The notes: generated by a model not told the origin, from the letters alone. A stretch of DNA of 64,000 nucleotides from Acanthacorydalis orientalis (GCA_034766995.1 CM068315.1:35048693-35112692); one strand, 5' to 3'; shown: positions 9,980-22,784, counted from the stretch's first letter. Translations and numbers: made by a program.

Positions 9980-10724
9980 CGTTTGTGAACAATGACATGT
10001 TTCAAGTTAGTATGCATAAATCCGTTTGTTTACAACGATCAAATATGCGCCACATAAATATTAGGAAATAATGGCCGTTAGACGTTTTCGTGAAATGAGT
10101 TTTCTTCCATAACGAACGGCCGGCCCAAGCCCGCATAAATGTATTTATTTATATTAGACCATGACTTGCAAGTAAGACGCCCGCGTATCATACGTAAACT
10201 AAACCCGTGTTATTGTAATGAACTTCATGTAAAGCACGTGTGGGGACCACCTTTAAGTCATCGAATGAATAGGACGAATTATCATATGACGTACAAGCAC
10301 GCTGCGCTGATGTATTTTTAATACTCCTTTCAATTCAAAATGTAAACTGATATTTAGTTTAATGCGAAGAAGTAATTGAAATCACGCGTTAAGTCAAACG
10401 TATAAACTTTTAAGGTCTTTTCAATCAACGACATATAAATAAATTCGTCGTCGTGTTACAGTTTGCAATTGGCATGTGTGCAGAGTTGATTTTATGACGG
10501 CACGTATTTTATATTAAAAAGTTATGTAAAATATGGATTGGCTTTGAGACGAGTGCATTAATTTCAGTCCATAGATGGACATACAGTTGTTACTGATAGG
10601 TTGTGTGTGCAATAAGATCGATCGCTTATTTTTTTTTCTAGACAGGAAATCATAAAGCGAAAGAAGATTTTTCAATTGGCACTTGTTTCACATATTAGAA
10701 AGATTGTTACTGATCCAAAGTATT
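9980..10724. other. Low-copy mixed-base sequence, no gene recognised
   Basis: This stretch has a higher CpG content than its surroundings (for example AACGAACGGCCGGCCCAAGC at about 10112) and matches no repeat in the window. Short frames exist, the longest about 60 codons, but none carries a recognisable domain. It could hold host regulatory or exon sequence, which I cannot show. Confidence 0.35.
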
Positions 10725-10912
10725 TAATAACTGATTGTTGATCGTTTTCGATGGTTAATCATCACATTCTGATGGCAGTTCCACCATCTTCAAAGCGATA
10801 AAGTATATACACATTTGTTTTTTTTAGATTTTTCTATACTTGAGCACTCTGATAATGACATCCAATCAATCATTGAACATTTTTAATCAGAATGAAGTGT
10901 TTGTGAAATGAT
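10725..10912. repeat. Inverted-arm repeat copy
   Basis: The arm and spacer (TGATTGTTGATCGTTTTCGATGG, CCACCATCTTCAAAGCGATAAAG) and an opposite arm (CAATCATTGAACATTTTTAA then TCAGAATGAAGTGTTTGTGA) are visible. The copy ends where a mariner terminal repeat begins at 10913, so the mariner probably inserted into it. Confidence 0.6.
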
Positions 10913-11690
10913 TACGAGGGTCGATTGATAAGTTTGGTAAATTTCTATGATATGGCACCACCATTTATTTGATAACGTCACGGCTATCAAGTGTCACTAT
11001 TCAAAGTAGCTCAGGTAAAATTTCAGTCAGAAGCGATGCGTTGTTCACATTCTACAGATGTTTGAAGCGCGCAGTGTAGCAATTGTCGAAAAAAATGGAA
11101 AAAAACGAGCTGGTCTTTTTGCGTCAATTCGTCATCGTGGATGAAACATTGGTCCACCAATACAGCTTAAGTTGAAGCAGCAGTCAAAGCAGTAAACAAC
11201 GACTGGTTAAAGTGTGTCGAAAAAGGCGAAGACAATTTGGTCGACTGGGAAGGAGATGTCCATTATTTTTTCGGATTCTCAAGGAATCATCCTGATCGAC
11301 TACTTAACGAAGGGAAAAACAATAACAGAAGTATATTATCCAACATTATTTTGTTTGAAAGAAAAGCTAAAACAAAAACGTCCAAAATTGGTGCACAAAA
11401 AGTAATCTTTCACCAGAACAAGCGCTGTCCCACAAATTAATCGCCGCAATGATAAAATTGCACGAATCAGGCTTCTAATTGATTCTTCATGCAGCCGATT
11501 CTCTGGAGTTGCCCCCGTGCGGCTTCTTCTTCTTCCTAAACTTGAAACTTTTGCATTCTCAATGCATTTAAAGATTAGTAACTCAAGGAAAAGTTATTAA
11601 TGTAAACTAGATTGTAAATGCAATGCAATGAAGAAAAAAATGAGCTGTCTGTCAGCAAAAAATCTTATTTTTTTTGTATTTTAGACTTAA
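10913..11690 (+). pseudogene. Decayed mariner transposon
   Basis: The terminal repeat TACGAGGGTCGATTGATAAG is of irritans/mauritiana mariner type. The coding remnant starts near 11095 with MEKNELVFLRQFVIVDET, holding the first catalytic aspartate (VDE). It continues through KKAKTIWSTGKEM, DSQGIILIDYLTKGKTITE and VIFHQNKR; in this last motif the usual HQDNAP(A)H has lost its aspartate. Then comes a degraded PYSPDL-like part and NLK. The N-terminal HTH is missing, several stops and frameshifts are present, and no right terminal repeat is visible. Confidence 0.85.
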
Positions 11691-11694
11691 AAAT

Positions 11695-12340
11695 CATTGT
11701 GTACCTCAGCGTTCTGAGGATGATGGTATCTTATTAGAAATATGCGTAAAAAATATCAACAATCTCTGATTGAATATCTATGAATAAAAAGAATTTAATA
11801 AAAAAATAAAAACATTAATAAAAGTGTTGTATTAAAAATTCTACTAACAGTACTTCAAAAATCTGCAGCGTTCTAAAGATATTGTAAGATGTCTTTGGAC
11901 ATGTAATGAAGAGAAAAGAAAAAACAGTAAGCCCGGCTTAAATAAAGAAAAAAAACTATTTGTGAAAATAAAAAGAAAACATGTATTCTTGAGTTCTATC
12001 CAAAAGAATGCGCATCAGTATTTAACGAATATGTGCGACAAGAAATAAATATTGGAGTGAAAAATATGAAAAAAATGTCCATAAAAAAAGATTAAATTCC
12101 CAAATAAAGATAAGAATAGTTGTTGTATCTGTTTAATTTTTTTATGAGTTATTTAAAATGTCAATTTTTTTCTGTAAGAATTTTACAATTAAACACTTTT
12201 TACAAATACAATATTGTTTTGGAAATTTGTGCTCTCATTATAATTCTAGTACTGAAACTGAATTCATGTTAACAAATGAATGTTTCACTCACTCTATGGA
12301 CTACAAACGTTTTTCTGATTAAGAATGTTCAAAAATTTGT
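11695..12340. repeat. Fragments of the inverted-arm family
   Basis: At 11707-11760 the spacer CAGCGTTCTGAGGATGATGG occurs in reversed sense, and at about 12265-12340 there is an arm (CAAATGAATGTTTCACTCAC, GGACTACAAACGTTTTTCTG, ATTAAGAATGTTC). AT-rich DNA lies between them. I cannot show that they belong to one copy. Confidence 0.5.
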
Positions 12341-14409
12341 AAACAGTTGTGAAATGAAAAATCTGTTGTAATTTGTGGGTTAAGTGAAAAATTGAATTAT
12401 AAATATATATACTTATTTGTTTAATTAAATTTCAAACTTCTTAAAGCTCAGTTGTTTCGGAAATTCATAGTTTTTGATATATTTTTTTTATTAACACCAA
12501 TATTTTGAAAAATTCTAATTCTGTTTTATTTTAAAACAAATAGATTGATTTATTTATTTAATTGATCAATAATTCTACCACTTTGACATTTTATTAGAGA
12601 AATTATTATAAAGGTCTTGATTGATATTCCAAATCGAAATGTGTTTTTATATATAGAAAAATGTCCATTTTATATTTTTTCAAACCCAAAAAAATCCAGA
12701 AAGTTCTAAACACTAAGATGATTTAAATACCTGTATTAATTTTTCTTAGTATTTTTTAAAGATTCCTTTATTAAAATCATTGAAAACGATAAAAACACAA
12801 AAGTGGTTACAGTAAATTAAAAATTTATCAGTTTCTGTATAAATAATTCACAGTAAAGTTTTGTACAAAAATCTATATAGATTTACATAGTGGTACTGTA
12901 TTAAATCAGATATTTTCAGTAATGAACAAAAAATGGCAAATCTGAAAAGGTTAAATATTATCGATTTTGTGTTGAAATAATGGATGAATGTGAATTATGT
13001 TGAGGGTGTATTCGATGGATATTCAGTTTAGGTATGAGAAAATAATTGAATATATATGTTGTTGTGGGTTGTAGTTTTGATTTGCTGGCGGATGTTTTGT
13101 ATTGGACAACCGTTTTGTTTCAGTGCAGTTGCGATTTTTATTATTATTTTTTCAGTTCATTCTTTTGGAGTTGTAGGCAGTATAATTAAAAATCTATTGT
13201 CAGTTGGTGTACAGTTGATATGTTACATTCATTAAACATGTAATTTCGTAATTGTTTGTGATTTTAATTAACAATGAAAAAAGTTAACCCGAGTGAATTA
13301 TTTTCAAATTACCTTATGATCAAAATTTGATCCTGAACCATATTTCAGTTTATATGCATACTTAATATCTAATTTATATTTCAATTTATCTTTCGAAGTT
13401 TTCCCCAGCACGAAATAATTAACTATCAAAATGGAAAAAAAAGTCTTAAAACATTTTCCGTGTTAATTATTTCAATCTGACATTAACTTCATACACCTTT
13501 TGACAGTAAATATTAATCAAATCACTTTTAATTTTCAAACGTTGATGTATAAAGTCCGCACTTTTGCAAACTTCATAATACAAGATTAAATACTCACGGC
13601 CTATGCTTTATATTTTTGTTGTTATTTTTTTTTCGTACACGTAAAAGTTATTATTACATTTAACAATTTAAAATATGATTATGTTTCACGAATAAGCTTC
13701 TCTATAGATTACTCGTTGCTTACATCCAATTTCAAAGTTATTGTCGTAAGAAGAAAAGTATACAGAAGGAGTTATGTGTAACAATTTATGTGCATTTACG
13801 TTAGGGACTATTTTCGCCTTGCAATAAGACCGCCTGTGGATGTACGGAAAGGCTTCCAGAGCGGATTAGAAGCACTGTTGTGGCAAGTCATAAATGAGGC
13901 AGAAAAGTCAATTGTCGAGAATAAGACTTTACAGTATGTGGTTTCCATAAACTTATAATATGTGCACGGAAGAGAGATGCAGTATGTTGACCTATAATAA
14001 CTGGTCTATCGTTATTTCATGTCGTTTCATTTATCGTTAGGATTTTGTGTCTGTAAATATTATTTGTGCAAGCATAACAAAGGAAAGATATATCGTTCTT
14101 TATGGCATAGATAAGGTAGTTGCTGTTTGTTGTTTTATTGTATCGCCGTTGTATTGGTTATTCGAAAAGCCATATTGAACGCAAGCCGTATTATAGGTGT
14201 GAAGATTAAATTTCATTCGAATAGTCTGATTAATTTATATTTCTTCGTCATTTAATCTTTCTAGAGCAGATATAGCGGAAAATAGTTTTTGTATCGTATT
14301 GTTTTTGACTCGTATAAGAGGATTAGTTTATAAACATAGAATTTCATTTAAAGTTCGATTAACAATAGACTGATTTAAAAACTTATGTACTTTCTATGCA
14401 TTTGTGTAG

Positions 14410-14410
<1 letters not shown>
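12341..14410. other. About 2 kb of AT-rich then mixed DNA, no gene recognised
   Basis: No transposon end or conserved domain was seen. From about 13800 to 14340 the base composition is more balanced (TTCGCCTTGCAATAAGACCG, GGCTTCCAGAGCGGATTAGA) and the sequence is not repeated in the window, making it a candidate for a host exon or conserved non-coding element. No open frame of note supports that. Confidence 0.35.
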
Positions 14411-14812
<402 letters not shown>

Positions 14813-14863
14813 TGTCTCTCTCTCTCTCTATATATATATACATATATATATATATACACATAA

Positions 14864-14900
<37 letters not shown>

Positions 14901-14903
14901 AAC

Positions 14904-14948
<45 letters not shown>

Positions 14949-14953
14949 ATATA

Positions 14954-14984
<31 letters not shown>

Positions 14985-14998
14985 ATATATAATATATT
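14813..14998. repeat. (CT)n and (TA)n compound microsatellite
   Basis: CT repeat of about 16 bp followed by about 170 bp of TA-rich repeat with ACATA and AAATA variants. Confidence 0.93.
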
Positions 14999-15677
14999 GA
15001 AAAGTGTTCAAAATTTAATGAACCTTTTATTTATGTTTTCTTTCACAAATTAATTTGTCATTCACGTCACATACCCCACACATTTTTTTCTTAATTTTTT
15101 TCTTATCATTTTTGATTATTGCACATTTAGATGGAAATTTCAATATTGTCAGTGCCAAGATGCATCGAAATCAGTTTTTAACTTACATTTCACAAATAAA
15201 TCTCTCCAAAAACTACAAGATTTTTTAATTAAAATGATGAAAAAAATGCTTGTTTTTTTAATCAACTTTATAAACTAATACACATTTCAGAGATACAAAT
15301 AAAAAAAAATTAATTCTATGCTCTCAGTGAAACAGTCTTAAAACATGATTTTCATCGAAGCACCAAAACGTTTATTGATATCATTAGAGTACACAATAGA
15401 TGAAAAATCCGGTTATCAAAATTCTAGACGAACAACATACGTACTTATATGTTGACGAACTTTGATTTATTGATAATTGAAGAGGCGGTCGAAGTAAAGT
15501 GATTAACACGACTGGTTGGTGACTCAGGGTTCATAAGTTTCTATTCAAACTTGTAACTAATGACATCTTTTATTACGAAAACGATTAACTTTTGTGTTCG
15601 ATGGATTTATGATATTCTCTTGAGTATATCTTAGACTTTGTCCAAAAATGGTTATTATTAGTTTGGTTTATAACCTC
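14999..15677. other. AT-rich spacer, no gene recognised
   Basis: No repeat of the window and no domain was recognised here. A GC-richer patch at about 15480-15560 (GAGGCGGTCGAAGTAAAGTG) is unassigned. Confidence 0.35.
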
Positions 15678-15732
<55 letters not shown>

Positions 15733-15736
15733 ATAC

Positions 15737-15788
<52 letters not shown>
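15678..15788. repeat. (TA)n-(GT)n-(TA)n microsatellite
   Basis: About 35 bp TA, about 19 bp GT, then about 57 bp TA repeat, ending at a minimal mariner MITE. Confidence 0.93.
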
Positions 15789-15794
<6 letters not shown>

Positions 15795-15865
15795 TAGTAG
15801 AAAAATAATTGCGGTTTATGCCTAACAACTTTATATATATAACCGCAATTATTTTCCTACCAACA
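15789..15865. mobile_element. Minimal mariner MITE, essentially two terminal repeats
   Basis: TTTAGTAGAAAAATAATTGC with GGTTTATG on the left and AACCGCAATTATTTTCCTAC with CAAC on the right enclose only about 20 bp of interior. Similar copies of 79-80 bp occur at 52534-52613 and 54881-54959. Confidence 0.8.
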
Positions 15866-16370
15866 TTCATTAACTAGGTTTTAAGGGGTCCATATATTAT
15901 CAGTTTGCCCGTCAGTTTTAATGTACACTTAATGTACAAATTAATTTTAAAACTTCGATGAAAGTATGAACATTTTTTTTATTAAATAAGTTTCTTATTA
16001 GTGCATAGTTAAAAGAAAAAAATATATTTCCAGTGGCGTAGTAAGTGTATTTTAACTTGGGAGGGGGGCACAAATTTCTAAAAAATAATATTTTGCCATA
16101 AATGACACTATTTAAAATAATGGTAAATTAATTTTAGTAATTCGATACTGTTAACAACATCCTTTATATTTCTATAAATAATATGTAGAAGTACTTACAT
16201 GAATATTATGACTCCCGTGTTGAGAACGAGCAGATAAAAATTTGTTTAGTAAATACAACGTATCATTTAGATCTGTTGATGTGTGTATACACAGTCTGAC
16301 CAGTTAAAACTCTGTAGATTTAACTGATCTGTCAGAATTGATGGCCAGACTGATAGTGTATGGGGCCCTT

Positions 16371-17555
16371 TAAATTAAAATATTTTTTCGTTGATTTAGG
16401 ACTTTGAAGTGCCAACCTTAATATTATTACACTATACATCTTGATCAAGAAATTGGCATAACCTCACAATCATGAACATATTACGCATTGCATACTTTTC
16501 GTATTCCAGTTAAAAAAAATGCTGCCGAAACGACAGGAATGATTTGTTCAGCTTTGGGAGAAGTTTTGTGACGCATGAAACTTTTAAAAACTGTTTCAAT
16601 GGTTTTCGGTATGGTGATTTTGGTCTTTCCGATCGAAAATATCCTGGATAATCGAAAAAAATTGAAGACGAAGAGTTTGAGCATCTGTTAAGTGAAAACT
16701 TCACTTAAACTGAACAGCAACTCGTTCAACAACTCTTAGTCGCCTATCAAGTAATTTCCTATAGTTTACATCGGCTGGAAAATATTCAAAAGATAGCCTG
16801 ATGAATTTCATATGAGCTCAGTTCGGAAAACAAAGAAAGAAGATGCGACATGGCTATGTCGTCGCTCACAAGGTTCAAAAAGAAAGATTTTTTTGTACAA
16901 AAGCATAACCGGTGAAAAATGAGTTTTGTACGACAATCCTAAGCGCCGAAAAGCATAAGATACGCCTGACAAATCTTTGAAACAGATTTCCAAACTAAAT
17001 ATTCAAGTCAAAAAAGTGTTATTGTGTATTTAGGGGGACATAAAGGATGTGGAGTATTATGAGCTGCTCGAACCTGGTCAGACTATAAATTCAAAGCGTT
17101 ACTAATGACAGGTCATTCGTTTAAATGAGGAATCGGAGAGGAAAAGACCATTCACTGGCAAGTGAACGAGGAAAGTTATTTTTTAGCATGATAACGCTCT
17201 GTCGTATGTCATGAAAAGGACCAAAGATGTTATTTGTTCATTGGGCTGGGTAGTTCTTCTTCATGCGGCGTATTCACCGGATCGAATTCCGTCAGATTAT
17301 CAGCAGTTCTGATCGCTCCAGCATAACCTGGCTCATACTCATTTTGAAACCGTGGAAGAGGTCCAAAAATGCATCAACGACTTCATCGACTAAAAATCGT
17401 CATTTTTTTCGAAAAGGGATTTATTAGTTACCCAACAGATGAAGAAGTTATTCAAATTAATAGGAGATATTTTGAAAATTGAAATATATTACATTTTTCT
17501 GTAAATGTATATTCGTTTTCTACAAAAAGGCATCGAATTAATTTGTACACCAAAT
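16371..17555 (+). pseudogene. Decayed mariner, apparent relative of the 520-bp MITE source
   Basis: This is a mariner-type coding remnant of about 1.18 kb, truncated on the left. Across shifting frames one can read QLKKNAAET.GMICSALGEG, GDFGLSDRKYPG, LSSENKERRCDMA, LLEPGQT-like and AYSPDRIPSDY-like segments, and a C-terminal FISYPTDEEV. The right end, reverse-complemented TTGGTGTACAAATTAATTCG, is the terminal repeat of the MITEs at 26100, 28626, 34593 and 38296. Many stops are present. Only this copy contains the middle of the coding region. Confidence 0.85.
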
Positions 17556-17605
17556 ATATATCTATATATATATACACACTTATTTATATATGTATGTATG
17601 TATAT

Positions 17606-17772
<167 letters not shown>

Positions 17773-18310
17773 GATTAAATAATGGTTGACAAATCAGACA
17801 TGATTTTTTGAAAAATATAAACACTGAAATCATTGAAATGTTGTAACGTTTTTCACGTTACTATTTGATTATTTTCGCTGATTGTTTCAATAACGACGAA
17901 AAATATATGAAAACAAAAAAAAATCAATTGAATTTCGATATTACCAGAAAAAAAAGATTTTACAAAGTATTATACATCACGTCGTAGAAGTAATTACAGT
18001 CGAACGCCGTAATGGTACAAAGTAAAATGAGAAAATCCTCTTTCGCATTATGTCAAAACAAATTGACAAGTTCGGATCTGAAGACATCGACAATGTTGGA
18101 ACCGTTTGATTCAATATTGGACGAAACATATTTCGAAAATGAAATGACCTGTCGCGATAAGCCGGCGTAAGCGGATTACGAACCTGACTCAATCAGTCGA
18201 TTTTAGTTATAGCACAAATGTGGCTTAGATACAGTTTCAACTGACATTTCATAGAAAATCCGTTGTTATTAAGTTCTGTGTGAAGATCAGAAATGGAACT
18301 ATGCACATAC

Positions 18311-18312
<2 letters not shown>
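17773..18312. other. Low-copy stretch with a CpG-richer patch
   Basis: The part from 17980 to 18200 contains CACGTCGTAGAAGTAATTAC and CGCGATAAGCCGGCGTAAGC and is not repeated in the window. Frames of about 60-70 codons exist on both strands, and I recognise neither. It may be an old transposon remnant. Confidence 0.3.

Positions 18313-18379
<67 letters not shown>
18313..18379. repeat. (TA)n microsatellite
   Basis: About 67 bp of pure TA repeat. Confidence 0.94.
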
Positions 18380-18380
<1 letters not shown>

Positions 18381-18479
18381 GATGTGGGTGCGTGTTTATG
18401 TTCAGGTAATTATTTTTTTTTGTACAAAACATCAATTAAAAATAATTGATTTGAAATTTTTAAATTATACCGAAAGGAA

Positions 18480-19595
18480 ATAGTAACCCACGCTGTGTAC
18501 ATGCTGGCCTCGTTATTTAAATGAACTTCGATTAAGTCGTACCCCATTCAATTTTACATAAATATGCATTGCGTACATAATCAATGATGCACAGTCTAAA
18601 TTTGAAACGCGACTTCTAACACACGTGAATTATAAATCATGCAATCCATGTACGGAATTATTTATGGATATTGCAGATACTTTTTTATAAAAAAAAACAA
18701 TGTATAAAAATAAAACCATTGTATAAATAAATCAAGATAAGAATAATTTAAAAGTTTATAGACAATACAAATATAAAATTAAAATATAAATATTGGTTTA
18801 TTAAATTGAATTTTATATTTGCTTCTTTCATTTCTTTTCTTTTTCGTTGTTATGTGAATACATTTGGAAGTGTTAAAAACGAAACGATTATTAAGTTTCG
18901 ATGAATCAATAATATATATTTTATATGTTAAATAAAATGATTTTTTATTTTTTCTAGTATAAAAAATATTCAGATAGTGATCTTAAGGAGAACAAACATA
19001 ATTTAAAAACCAGGTATAAAGTTATGAAAAACAAATATATAGATATTTGGAGATTCACTATTTGTTGCATAAAAGAACATGCAAAATTGATTTTAATTAT
19101 TAAAGAAAGTTAGTCATTGCTTATTGAATAATATATTGTGTATATATATATATATTAAAAAAATATTGAAAAATTATTGCATTTTGTATACAAATTATAT
19201 AAAATGGTTTGTCAAAACTTTGAAGTTCTTTCAATTTTTTTCATAGAAAAACTCCAAATTTATCCACATAACATTGAAATAAATATAAAATTGGATTGAA
19301 TATACAATTATTTACATATTTTTATATTTATTTAATAATGATGACGCTATTTTTTGATCTTTACAATATAGAAGCACAGAAAAAAATGATTAATTCACCT
19401 GTGCTTTCATTTCCTGAAGATGATGGCATTAAAATTCTCATAATTTTAAGTGTTAATAGTAATGAATTTATAAACATTTTTTTTAAATACTTATGGTGTT
19501 TATTAAATGGTTATTCTGTTAAAGTAAATTTAGGTATTGAATCAAAAATTATTATTTATAATTTATTTTCCACACAATACTATCCTATAATATTG
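18480..19595. other. AT-rich spacer, no gene recognised
   Basis: A 101-codon open frame at 19296-19601 is rich in Ile, Leu, Phe and Asn. It contains the inverted-arm family spacer (CCTGAAGATGATGGCATTAA) and shows no domain, so I treat it as chance. Confidence 0.4.
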
Positions 19596-19599
19596 TTTT

Positions 19600-19979
19600 A
19601 ACCAGGATAACGTTCACTAGGAACATTCAGCTTGGAACACACCAGACAATCTTTAGTTTTACTTACAGTTAATTGAAAAATGAAATGTGGAATGTTTTTG
19701 CTCCTTACCGCTATTTGATATCGGCCTTGGTCGCAGTTTGAGCGCACGGAAATCTCCAATTAATTCCATCAACAACTTCTTTAGAAATTCAATATTTTTA
19801 TTCACTTTTTTTTTGATTTCATCCATTATTATAAGTGCAAAAAAATGTATTTTAGTTGTAGAAAAATGCAGCTGATCAGCTTGTGGAACAAACATTTAAA
19901 TGCCAGCCGTGCTGGCATTTCGAGTTACCGGAATAAATGTTTTGCCAGCGGTGCTGGTATTCCGAGTGCAAAGGGTTAA
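19600..19979 (-). pseudogene. piggyBac-like element derivative with transposase C-terminus
   Basis: On the minus strand the 78-residue frame contains FLKKLLMELIGDF and LKLRPRPISNSGKE. After a frameshift comes KDCLVCSKLNVPSERYPG, which has the CxxC of the piggyBac C-terminal cysteine-rich region. The right edge is GAGTGCAAAGGGTTAA with TTAA at 19976-19979. Next to it are two hairpin-forming copies of a GCCAGC-GTGCTGGC motif. Since the coding end lies to the left and the 5' end to the right, most of the transposase has been deleted. The left terminus was not found. Confidence 0.72.
19896..19962. repeat. Paired hairpin motifs of the piggyBac-like end
   Basis: ATGCCAGCCGTGCTGGCAT (19898-19916) is a near-perfect palindrome, and TTTGCCAGCGGTGCTGGTAT (19940-19960) is a variant copy. 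Such subterminal palindromes are common in TTAA-type elements and may be transposase sites. That role is inference. Confidence 0.65.
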
Positions 19980-20209
19980 ATGTGTTGTCCTTATATTTTT
20001 GTATGCATTACTTAAAAAAACGATACGTTTTCTGTAATAAAACCTAAATAACATACTTCAAGAAACGCTGATTTAGTGAAATGAAGATACCATTGATTTT
20101 TTTAAAAATTTGTAGTATTTACCATGTAAATTGATAATAATTGATTTCGTTTTTATAAAAAATGTATTTTAAATAATTTCGTTTAACTTTCTGCTTCTCA
20201 TAATATAGT
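19980..20209. other. AT-rich spacer
   Basis: Nothing recognised. Confidence 0.3.
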
Positions 20210-20295
20210 TCTGGCATAAGAAGCTTTTCACTCCCTCCACAAACTACAAAACGTTTCTCTGATCAAAAAAGATTATTGAACCTAGTTATCTAGTT
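20210..20295. repeat. Inverted-arm repeat, single arm
   Basis: The arm carries TTTTCACTCCCTCCACAAAC, TACAAAACGTTTCTCTGATC and AAAAAAGATTATTGAAC. The opposite arm is not evident. Confidence 0.6.
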
Positions 20296-21420
20296 GTTTA
20301 TAAGCAGAAATTTTATAAAAATATAATTATAAATTAAGTACACATTCAAATATTTATTTACCAAGTTGGTTTCCTAAATCAGATTTCACGAATGTACAGT
20401 CTCGTTAATACTGTATTAATTTTTTTTTATAGTAAAAACCTAAAAATTGTGGTAAAAAATATAATTTAAATTTCTGTCTTATGAAAATTCCTCTTGTCAA
20501 AGGATTAAAATATCGTATGATTATAAACTGACTTATAATCGAATAAAAAAGATCCCTTGTCATTTTAAAATTTGTATATTAAATAAACTGAAATTATGTT
20601 TCGTAATAAGATCTGAACAACGAAAAATTAAAAACGTACACAAACAGAATTATTACCAAACACAAAAGAGGATTAAATTTAAGACCGAGTGTATATCATC
20701 GCGTCGAAAAATATTTTAATACGGTGAGTAAGTAAGATTTGTCATACAAGTTTTTTAAAGCTAACTGATATTTGATTCCAAATGTTTTTGTTTATTCCAG
20801 TCACACTTTTTTCTGGACGCTGACTTGTTTATAACCAGAGTCCATCGTATCATATTACCAAATCTAGGAAATACAATTATGAATAAATTATCAGTTTATT
20901 TATGACTTTAACAGATAAACCGTACAAAAAACTGAATAATTAAGTGTTCGCGTATACAATAAATATTATAATTTAGTGATTTTCATTGATAATAAATATA
21001 TCTTTCGGGGATAATACCAAAATATGACTCATATTTAATCAATTTACGTTTGAGCTCTTATCGTACATGTTCCATCTTATAAATTGATTTTTATTTATAA
21101 TTTAAATTATTAAGATATCGACGATGATCTTTAAAACAAATTTAAATAAATGATTATTTAAATTCAGTAATGTTACAAGAAAACACTGGAATATAATTAG
21201 AATTTTCAATTAAGGTTGATTTAAGTTTTTATAGAAGACACAAACGACTTTAAGTATGGAAAAATTCAAATCTGATATTTATTAATATTCATTAACATCA
21301 TTGTAATTTATTGTGACGTGAAACTTAAGATAAAAGGAAGTCAGATACAATTAATATACAAGTCATTTCTAAATAAATGCTTTCTTTGTTTTCTTAGTTA
21401 ATAATGATTTATTTCTAAAA
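20296..21420. other. AT-rich spacer, no gene recognised
   Basis: No transposon end, domain or RNA gene was recognised in this stretch of about 1.1 kb. Confidence 0.35.
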
Positions 21421-21421
21421 A

Positions 21422-21422
<1 letters not shown>

Positions 21423-21484
<62 letters not shown>

Positions 21485-21620
21485 TATATGTATATATTAT
21501 ATGTATATATTATATGTATATATTATATGTATATATTATATGTATATATTATATGTATATATTATATGTATATATTATATGTATATATTATATATATTAT
21601 ATATATATATTATATATGTG

Positions 21621-21660
<40 letters not shown>
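21423..21660. repeat. (TA)n tract containing a 13-bp minisatellite
   Basis: Between flanking TA repeats, the unit ATTATATGTATAT is repeated about eight times with almost no variation from 21483 to about 21590. The Cys-Ile-Tyr-Tyr-Met peptides in three frames derive from it. Confidence 0.93.
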
Positions 21661-21664
<4 letters not shown>

Positions 21665-22183
21665 CAAATTAACTAAAGTTGACATCTATAAATTACCTTT
21701 GTATATTACATTTCAATCTAATAATTATGTCAATTGATTTTTAATTGTATCTAATTTTTAAAAAAAGTATAGGTTAGAAAATGTTAATATATATTTTCCA
21801 ATACATTAAAAGTTTACCTTCTTAATGAAATAATATTTTTTTATAGTTTTTTTTTATAATTCAGTTACAATAAAGAAACAGTAATCGGCTTTATGCTGAT
21901 TTTAAGCCACAGAAAACGGATATGTATTGAAAAATTCTACATTATTGTAAATCAGTTAATAAAATTTGATATTATATAAACGTTATAGAAAATATATGAA
22001 TCTTGAGCCACAAGAATGCTTTTTCTGGAGCTCTAATCCAAATGTTCAGTTCGTCAAATCTTGGTTTGTTAGTTTTTAATGCCGTAATAATTGAAAAGGC
22101 ATAAAAATCACTTAAACAAGAATTGAAAATATGTATGTTACTATCTCTCTATTAATAAAAATCAAAAAGTGATCGTTGTCATG
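21661..22183. other. AT-rich spacer
   Basis: No gene or repeat recognised. Confidence 0.35.
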
Positions 22184-22379
22184 TGTAACAGATTATTCGT
22201 GTTCTGATTGTTTGATAGAGGTCGCGTGTTCTCTGTTCTGATTGACATCAGTCACATGTATGTAACTCTCTTAGAATGTACAACGAAAAAGAGTATATGA
22301 TTTCAATGTAAAACTGACAAGAAATCTATTCAAAATATTGTGTATTCACTGAAGATTTAAAGTAAAAAAAAATGTTACA
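22184..22379 (+). repeat. LTR-like segment bounded by TGTAACA / TGTTACA
   Basis: The 196-bp segment starts TGTAACAG and ends AATGTTACA, perfect 7-bp inverted ends of TG..CA type. It contains a CTGATTG/CAATCAG-like CCAAT box region and CACATGTATGTAACTCTC. A diverged copy at about 57985-58186 shares the interior and right end and there has AATAAA near the end. No flanking duplication was convincing, and the shared similarity continues past the right end, so a larger repeat unit is equally possible. Confidence 0.4.
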
Positions 22380-22394
22380 CATTTCAACATTGTA

Positions 22395-22560
22395 TTTTCT
22401 AATGTTAATTATTATAAACTGTTCCAATAAAAATTTGTCAACTTACATTTTATGCGTATTATTTTGTGTGTATAATTTGTTAATTTCTGTTATTTGTTAG
22501 AAGGGAGCTAGCGTTGGTGAAGCTCTCTCGAGGCTTGACGAGCGCAGAGAGCATGTGCTT
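22395..22560 (+). repeat. Dispersed repeat with G-rich GCGAG tail
   Basis: TTCCAATAAAAATTTGTCAA, GCGTATTATTTTGTGTGTAT and TTTCTGTTATTTGTTAGAAG are followed by a GC-richer tail (CTCTCGAGGCTTGACGAGCG). Same family as 1060-1200 and 58187-58375. Confidence 0.6.
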
Positions 22561-22784
22561 CGTAGTTAATAAGTAAAAAATAGAATTGACACAAAAAAGT
22601 AAAATATCACACAATACTTTAATACAAATTAAAATAAGAGAAACAGACAGTTGAAGAGTGCGATAAAAAATTAGTAATTGCACACTTTTAAAATTACAGC
22701 TGTACATTGGAAAATAACTGAAGCAAAAATATATTCAAGTACAAAAAAATAATTGTTTTTATAAAGAAAAAATAATTTCACATA

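Noticed and set aside
19296..19601. 101-codon frame as a small gene
   Set aside because: Composition is typical of AT-rich noncoding DNA and it overlaps an inverted-arm spacer.
21421..21737. Cys-Ile-Tyr-Tyr-Met repeat peptides in three frames
   Set aside because: They come from the 13-bp minisatellite; all three frames are open because the unit lacks stops.
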